Of a stretch of DNA of 64,000 bases, positions 60,403 through 64,000 are shown one piece after another (positions within the stretch are counted from its first letter, which is position 1; each line of letters begins with the position of its first letter). A program made the translations under genes and the position numbers. The stretch covers positions 1 to 64,000 of the forward strand of contig JARYLO010000003.1 of assembly GCA_029907605.1 (NCBI GenBank). The letters run 5' to 3'. A model generated the notes under the pieces. It had not been told where the DNA came from. It saw only the letters and a program-made list of their open reading frames with translations, and ran no database searches. Source of the stretch: Sedimentisphaerales bacterium. GTDB lineage: Bacteria > Planctomycetota > Phycisphaerae > Sedimentisphaerales > Anaerobacaceae.

Positions 60403-60517
60403 TGCCTGCTACTGAGGGGCGGAGTATCTCTAGGATTACTGGGAGATGCGCGGTTCCTCTTTGCGCAATGGACCTTCAACCGCAGACCGGTTTAGGAAAC
60501 CTATCCAGTAGCAGGCA
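60403..60517 (-). other. Long inverted repeat / structured leader upstream of the split prepilin gene
   Basis: TGCCTGCTACTG (60403-60414) and CAGTAGCAGGCA (60506-60517) form a perfect 12-bp stem around 91 nt that hold further stems (GGTTT/AAACC and GCGGTT/AACCGC on the minus strand). It ends about 30 nt before the ribosome-binding site of the split prepilin gene. The rest of the 370-bp gap (60371-60740) contains only this, a doubtful 64-codon frame and the hairpin at 60697-60730. Confidence 0.5.
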
Positions 60518-60696
60518 GTGAAGACCTCGCCTTTTAGGACCGTCTCTGGATCGGTTTCACCAGGTTGGAAGGGGATAAGACATGCAGGATCAAGATATGA
60601 TGGCATTGGATATGAAGCACGATATCCCAACCACTACTTGGTCATATTCGGTTCAGAGATCTGGACCGAGAAGGCCTCAGTATTGTCAAAGAGCAA

Positions 60697-60730
60697 CCTA
60701 AGGGCAGCGCCTTTCGGCGCTGCCCTTAGG
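60697..60730 (-). terminator. Perfect 15-bp hairpin after the intact prepilin gene
   Basis: CCTAAGGGCAGCGCC and GGCGCTGCCCTTAGG enclose a four-base loop (GAAA on the minus strand, a GNRA tetraloop), 11 bp after the stop at 60741. No proper T-run follows, so it may stabilise the 3' end or act as a processing signal rather than terminate by itself. Confidence 0.5.
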
Positions 60731-60740
60731 AAGAGATCGC

Positions 60741-61688
60741 CTATCTACCGCCACCGCTACTACCGGACTTGCCAGCATAGTCATTGACTAGGAATGAATC
60801 ACGCCTGTCAATTGGGGCTGGGCCAGCGGCCATAGGTATCTGACCCTTGACCTTGTCAGCGGTGGAGGCAGTAGCTCCCTGCCACCTGGTATAGATGTTG
60901 TCGTTCTCCAGGCCTACAAAGGACCTCTTTTCTAACTCAACGTGGCTATCCAAGTAAAGGACATTCTGGCCCTCCTGCTGGTGTGCATCGGAATTGCCCT
61001 TCTTTGCATCATCTGCATTGCCTACCCCCGTATAACCAGCAAGGTCTGGCTTGAAGGCCGTGAACCGCGTCTGGTCTGGGGCAGTGCCCTGATACCAGGG
61101 GCTGCGGTCTGCTGCCACCGCCATCTGTGCCTCGTGACTTGTGGTCAATGCAAAGGCGTCAAATGGCCAGTGGTACGCATAGCTGCAGTACTGATAGGTG
61201 TTGGACGCAGCAAAGTCCCAATAGCTCTGGATGTCAGGCAATGCCGGAGGATTGGGCTTTATGTCAGCAGCACGTGTGTCGCTCTCGCCCTTGCATACAA
61301 ACATCTTTGGTGTGCACTCAGCATGCTTGACCAATAGCCACAGGCTCGAAGAGACGGTCACCTGCCCCGTGGTAGGATTCGTTGGAGGTTGAAGATTATA
61401 GGCTATAACCCTAGAACCACCCACCAGGGTTGCAGTTGCGCTGCCCGTCCAGTTGGGTAGCTGCCCTACCCACGTATTCGACCTGGCCCCTGCCTTCGGG
61501 AACTCATCCTCGTAGTCATTGGCATAGAGCATCATGGCCTTGCCTATGCCCGAAAGGTTTGAACCACAGGTCATCCTGTAGGCCAGCATCCTCACCCTTG
61601 CCAGGGCGGGCATCAGGATGCCCATCAATAGGGCTATGATCGCTATGACGACCAATAGCTCAACCAGTGTGAAACCTCTTCTTCTCAT
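60741..61688 (-). CDS. Prepilin-type protein with planctomycete-like C-terminal domain
   Basis: 315 residues. Leader MRRRGFTLVELLVVIAIIAL (prepilin peptidase cleavage after the Gly, methylated Phe next, Glu at mature position 5) is followed by the N-terminal helix LMGILMPALARVRMLAYRMTCGSNLSGIGKAMMLYANDY. A large globular domain follows with NVLYLDSHVELEKR, similar to the H-x9-DG-type ending of planctomycete pseudopilins, and a Gly/Ser-rich tail. Five cysteines could stabilise the extracellular fold. Start at the second ATG with AGGAG spacing of six. Paralogous to the broken copy downstream (tandem duplication). Confidence 0.88.
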   Translation of the reverse strand: MRRRGFTLVELLVVIAIIALLMGILMPALARVRMLAYRMTCGSNLSGIGKAMMLYANDYEDEFPKAGARSNTWVGQLPNWTGSATATLVGGSRVIAYNLQPPTNPTTGQVTVSSSLWLLVKHAECTPKMFVCKGESDTRAADIKPNPPALPDIQSYWDFAASNTYQYCSYAYHWPFDAFALTTSHEAQMAVAADRSPWYQGTAPDQTRFTAFKPDLAGYTGVGNADDAKKGNSDAHQQEGQNVLYLDSHVELEKRSFVGLENDNIYTRWQGATASTADKVKGQIPMAAGPAPIDRRDSFLVNDYAGKSGSSGGGR

Positions 61689-62083
61689 AAGCATCTCCTT
61701 TCAAACACACCTTGGCCGACCGATCCGCAGCTAAACCGCCCAGGCCAACATGACCTATACGAGGACATATCTGACTAACCAGACCTGCCACGGATCAGTT
61801 CTGCCTAACCAATCATTCGGTCGGTCTGGTCAGAACCCATGCTCTTGCCGACCACCAGGTCAACTTGGCTACTCTTCTCCTTCGGGCAGGAAGGTTTGTG
61901 GTATGAATGAGGAATTCTAGATATGATGGCAATCCACTATTATGACTACTTATGAATCCCAAAAACCTACCTGTCACCAATAATTATTACGTCTGCGACC
62001 ATGCCAGGTCAATAGGATTTTTCCCAGAATAGCAGGATTTTTCTGGCTATCTTGCCCAGAGCCAACCTCGTTATAGGACAGAT
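61689..62083. other. 395-bp non-coding leader region upstream of the prepilin gene
   Basis: No open frame with coding character and no clear sigma-70 or sigma-54 promoter is visible. It contains ACCAGACC (61778-61785) complementary to GGTCTGGT (61823-61830), and GTTCTG (61798-61803) complementary to CAGAAC (61831-61836), interleaved like an H-type pseudoknot. The part near 61920-62050 is AT-rich with T-tracts. Confidence 0.4.
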
Positions 62084-63202
62084 CTAGGCCTTGTCATTAT
62101 CCACCTGGGACTCATGGTTACGCCGCCAAGGCCTTCTCCGCTCAGGTCGCTCCTCCTGTTGGTTGGTGGTCTGTACCACGGATTCAAGCCTGCCAAATAT
62201 CATCCTGCCAGCAGCGGTCTGGAGGGAGCTGGTCACGCTGAAGGTCACGTCCTTGCCGATCTTGTTCCTGGCCCCCTCTACCACCACCATGGTCCCATCC
62301 TCCAGGTAGCCCACACCCTGGTCCTCCTCCTCCCCAGGACGGATGATCCGGATCTGCATGGTCTCACCTGGCAGTGCCACCACCTTCAGGCAGTTGGCCA
62401 CATCATTGATGTTTATCACCTCCACCCCCCTGACCTGTGCGACCTTAGTAAGGTTATAGTCGGTGGTCACCAGCTTGCCGTCCTTGACCTTCACGAAGGC
62501 CAGAAGCTTCTGATCCACCCCATGTAGGCCCTCCACCTCCGGGATAAGGGTGTCGTCGATCTGGATGTCTATGGCCTTGTTGTTCTGCATCTTGTTGAGT
62601 ATGTCCAGCCCCCGCCTGCCCCTGTTCCTCTTGAGCTTGTCTGCCGAGTCGGCTATCAGTTGCAGCTCATGCAGCACGAACCTGGGCACCAATATGGGTG
62701 CATCGAAGAGCTTGTTCTGACACAGGTCGGCAATCCTCCCATCTACAATAGCGGAGGTGTCTAGGACGATGGGCCTATTGCCCTTGAGCTGTTTGGCAAA
62801 CTCCACATAAGGGATCACAAACCTGATATCGTCCTTTGTCCTCATGACTATGGTCACCACCAGGTAGCAGACACACACGCCTATCACAGACTTGGCCGCC
62901 ACCTTTGCATCTGCACTGAGGCCAAGCCTATAGAACACATCGATCATGTCCACCACCATGGCAAGGCCAAGGCTTATCAACAGGCCCACCACCAACCCAA
63001 AGAACACCCCTGCCAATACATTCAGCTTGTCCTTGGGTAGGAACACGTCTATAGCAACCACTGCCAAGACCATCAGGACACCGAATGCCAGCAACATCCA
63101 GAAGTGGATGGGTTTTTCTGCTATGGTGTCGGCGTTCAGCCATACTGCTGCAAGCACCAGGGCCAGCAACAGGAACCGCATAACCCAGATGAAGATACGC
63201 AT
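62084..63202 (-). CDS. PIN-TRAM domain membrane protein (YacL-like)
   Basis: 372 residues. Four membrane helices fall in the first ~120 residues. A PIN-type nuclease domain (about 140-265) begins PIVLDTSAIVDGRIADL and contains FVLHELQLIADSAD and TTDYNLTKVA with the acidic active-site residues. A TRAM-type beta domain (about 280-340; GVGYLEDGTMVVVEGA) and a basic tail follow. Such proteins are widespread; an RNase role is presumed from the domain. A strong AGGAGG and promoter TTGCCC-16-TATAAT precede it. It is divergent from dnaA and shares the intergenic region with it. Confidence 0.9.
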   Translation of the reverse strand: MRIFIWVMRFLLLALVLAAVWLNADTIAEKPIHFWMLLAFGVLMVLAVVAIDVFLPKDKLNVLAGVFFGLVVGLLISLGLAMVVDMIDVFYRLGLSADAKVAAKSVIGVCVCYLVVTIVMRTKDDIRFVIPYVEFAKQLKGNRPIVLDTSAIVDGRIADLCQNKLFDAPILVPRFVLHELQLIADSADKLKRNRGRRGLDILNKMQNNKAIDIQIDDTLIPEVEGLHGVDQKLLAFVKVKDGKLVTTDYNLTKVAQVRGVEVININDVANCLKVVALPGETMQIRIIRPGEEEDQGVGYLEDGTMVVVEGARNKIGKDVTFSVTSSLQTAAGRMIFGRLESVVQTTNQQEERPERRRPWRRNHESQVDNDKA

Positions 63203-63232
63203 AAACTGTCACCTCCTTTAAGGTTACGCAAG

Positions 63233-63260
63233 ATTATAGCTGCAGGCCGCCACAGGGCAA
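63233..63260 (-). promoter_or_regulatory. Promoter of the PIN-TRAM gene
   Basis: Minus strand TTGCCC (63255-63260), 16 bp, perfect TATAAT (63233-63238). The DnaA box at 63273-63281 lies just upstream of the -35. Confidence 0.62.
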
Positions 63261-63272
63261 TCGTCTGATCTT

Positions 63273-63281
63273 TTATGCACA
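63273..63281 (+). promoter_or_regulatory. DnaA box TTATGCACA
   Basis: Exact match to the TTATNCACA consensus, 219 bp before the dnaA ATG and 12 bp upstream of the divergent promoter's -35. Confidence 0.6.
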
Positions 63282-63373
63282 GGTATTCCACAAGGCCGAT
63301 TTGCGCAGTGTATAGACTGTTGGCCCAGAAAAATATCCAGCCGCATGCTTAGTGCCTACAATGACCTGGGCGA

Positions 63374-63382
63374 TGTGCATAA
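63374..63382 (-). promoter_or_regulatory. DnaA box TTATGCACA (inverted)
   Basis: Plus strand reads TGTGCATAA, the exact complement of TTATGCACA. It lies 19 bp upstream of the dnaA promoter -35, a usual place for autoregulation. Confidence 0.6.
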
Positions 63383-63401
63383 CTACATCAAGGAATCTCC
63401 G

Positions 63402-63429
63402 TTGATCAACAGCCGAGCTGATCGATAAT
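63402..63429 (+). promoter_or_regulatory. Promoter of dnaA
   Basis: TTGATC (63402-63407), 16 bp, GATAAT (63424-63429). The start near 63436 gives a leader of ~55 nt ending in GGAGG before the ATG. Confidence 0.5.
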
Positions 63430-63491
63430 GGCCTGCCAGTATTGTTTGATTGTCGATTATAAGGACGAACCAGACGGAACTGGAGGAATCG

Positions 63492-64000
63492 ATGCATCAG
63501 GTCACGGATGGCAGCACCCAGCCTGATCAGCTACAAAGGCTGACCACATGCATTGCAGAGCGTGTGGGCACCAAGAGATTCAAGGCATGGTTTGGCGCTG
63601 AAGGTGGACTTAAGCTCTCTCCAGACAAGACCCTGCTGATCACTGTGCCCAACCAATTTGTCGCCAACTGGATCAAGACCCGCTGCTCGCAACCAATCGA
63701 ATCCGCAGCACAGGAGGTCTTGGGGTACAAGCCAGAGATCCAGTTCCAGATCGCCGTCCGAGGCAAGTCGTCAAGGCAGGCGCCAGACCAAAGACCGCCT
63801 AACAAGGACCAGACAGCCGCACCAGCCACCAGGACCCTGCTGACATTCGAAGACCTTGTAGTTGGCAGGTCCAATGAACTGGCAGTCAGTGCGGCAAAGG
63901 CCCTGCTTCGTGATGGGCCCAGCCCATTCAATCCGCTTTTCGTTCATGGTGGCTGCGGTGTGGGCAAGACCCACCTGTTGCAGGCGATCTGTGACCAGGT
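63492..64000 (+). CDS. dnaA: Chromosomal replication initiator DnaA, N-terminal part
   Basis: The frame is open to the right edge, giving 169 codons. Domain I occupies about residues 8-85 (CIAERVGTKRFKAWFG, TVPNQFVANWIKTR). A short Gln/Pro/Ala-rich linker (domain II, about 95-120) follows. The AAA+ domain starts LTFEDLVVGRSNELAVSAAKAL and NPLFVHGGCGVGKTHLLQAI, with Walker A at about 153-161. The usual GG.GLGKTH reads GGCGVGKTH, a tolerated variant. GGAGG five to six bases before the ATG supports the start. Being at the right edge, it marks the origin-proximal end of the window. Confidence 0.95.
   Translation, partial: MHQVTDGSTQPDQLQRLTTCIAERVGTKRFKAWFGAEGGLKLSPDKTLLITVPNQFVANWIKTRCSQPIESAAQEVLGYKPEIQFQIAVRGKSSRQAPDQRPPNKDQTAAPATRTLLTFEDLVVGRSNELAVSAAKALLRDGPSPFNPLFVHGGCGVGKTHLLQAICDQ

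Larger units (their letters stand above)
63203..63491. other. dnaA upstream region with DnaA boxes; candidate oriC
   Basis: Two perfect TTATGCACA boxes in opposite orientation (63273-63281 plus, 63374-63382 minus) and a diverged TATTCCACA (63284-63292) lie between two divergent promoters. It is short and not strikingly AT-rich, so it may be the dnaA autoregulatory region or part of a bipartite origin whose other half lies beyond the right edge. Confidence 0.5.

Noticed and set aside
60436-60630. 64-codon minus-strand frame in the gap between the two prepilin genes
   Set aside because: It starts with TTG, has no Shine-Dalgarno, no recognisable domain, and overlaps the 12-bp inverted repeat structure, which explains its conservation-like features better.
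61688-61900. Sigma-54 promoter for the prepilin gene
   Set aside because: A TGGCAG-N5-GTTAG sequence is present but departs from TGGCAC-N5-TTGCA at key positions.

Overview
The window looks like the chromosome-replication-origin neighbourhood of a diderm planctomycete, most likely class Phycisphaerae. The inference rests on several features. There is an LpxC-FabZ fusion protein. Two prepilin-like proteins carry the RRGFTLVELLVVIAII leader followed by ALARVRMLAYR. Several conserved-looking secreted and membrane proteins resemble ones I associate with planctomycetes. A complete outer-membrane toolkit (lipid A genes, BamA, Skp, LptF/LptG) sits beside peptidoglycan genes. The species cannot be named from sequence alone. 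There are no insertion sequences, prophages or CRISPR arrays. Genes are tightly packed and many overlap.

Layout. 1-8 kb (minus strand): truD (cut by the left edge), a PH-like membrane protein, a conserved hypothetical, uppP, pgpA, a hybrid CheA with its STAS partner, and a membrane protein. 8-12 kb (plus): pilT, a membrane-anchored PilB-like ATPase with a broken P-loop, and a CvpA-like protein. 12-25 kb (minus): one long gene train, prs-ctc-pth-rpsF-ssb-rpsR-rplI-dnaB-bamA-skp-lpxD-lpxC/fabZ-lpxA-Gfo/Idh oxidoreductase. A good promoter precedes it and the first gene is tRNA-Gln, so nucleotide supply, translation, replication and outer-membrane biogenesis lie on one strand. 25-39.5 kb: a small exported protein, lptF-lptG, thiC with tRNA-Pro, a lipoprotein, an RsbU-like phosphatase, cmk-ispH-rpsA, a DUF6485-like cysteine-rich protein, dgt, a HIT protein and a large exported protein.

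39.6-49 kb: ilvD with two cysteine-cluster (YkgJ-like) genes. They converge on a shortened division/cell-wall cluster (murC-murB-ddl-ftsQ-like) that has no ftsA or ftsZ after it. Upstream of murC is a 0.57-kb non-coding stretch with two rho-independent terminators and a candidate small RNA. A sulfatase-family membrane enzyme follows, then tRNA-Ser, whose 3' end is partly duplicated 76 bp downstream. 49-59.4 kb: nadE-ogt (ogt runs antisense through tRNA-Thr), recA-alaS, and the converging acn-exported protein-hisD operon. 59.4-63.2 kb: two paralogous prepilin genes, one frameshifted, and a PIN-TRAM membrane protein. At the right edge dnaA begins. It is divergent from the PIN-TRAM gene across an intergenic region with two perfect TTATGCACA DnaA boxes, a plausible oriC or dnaA control region.

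Promoters seen here are ordinary sigma-70 type (TTGNNN, 16-18 bp, TANNNT). In two or three cases the -10 box lies so close to the start codon that the mRNA would be leaderless. No function was assigned by database search. Family names come from recognised motifs and gene order.
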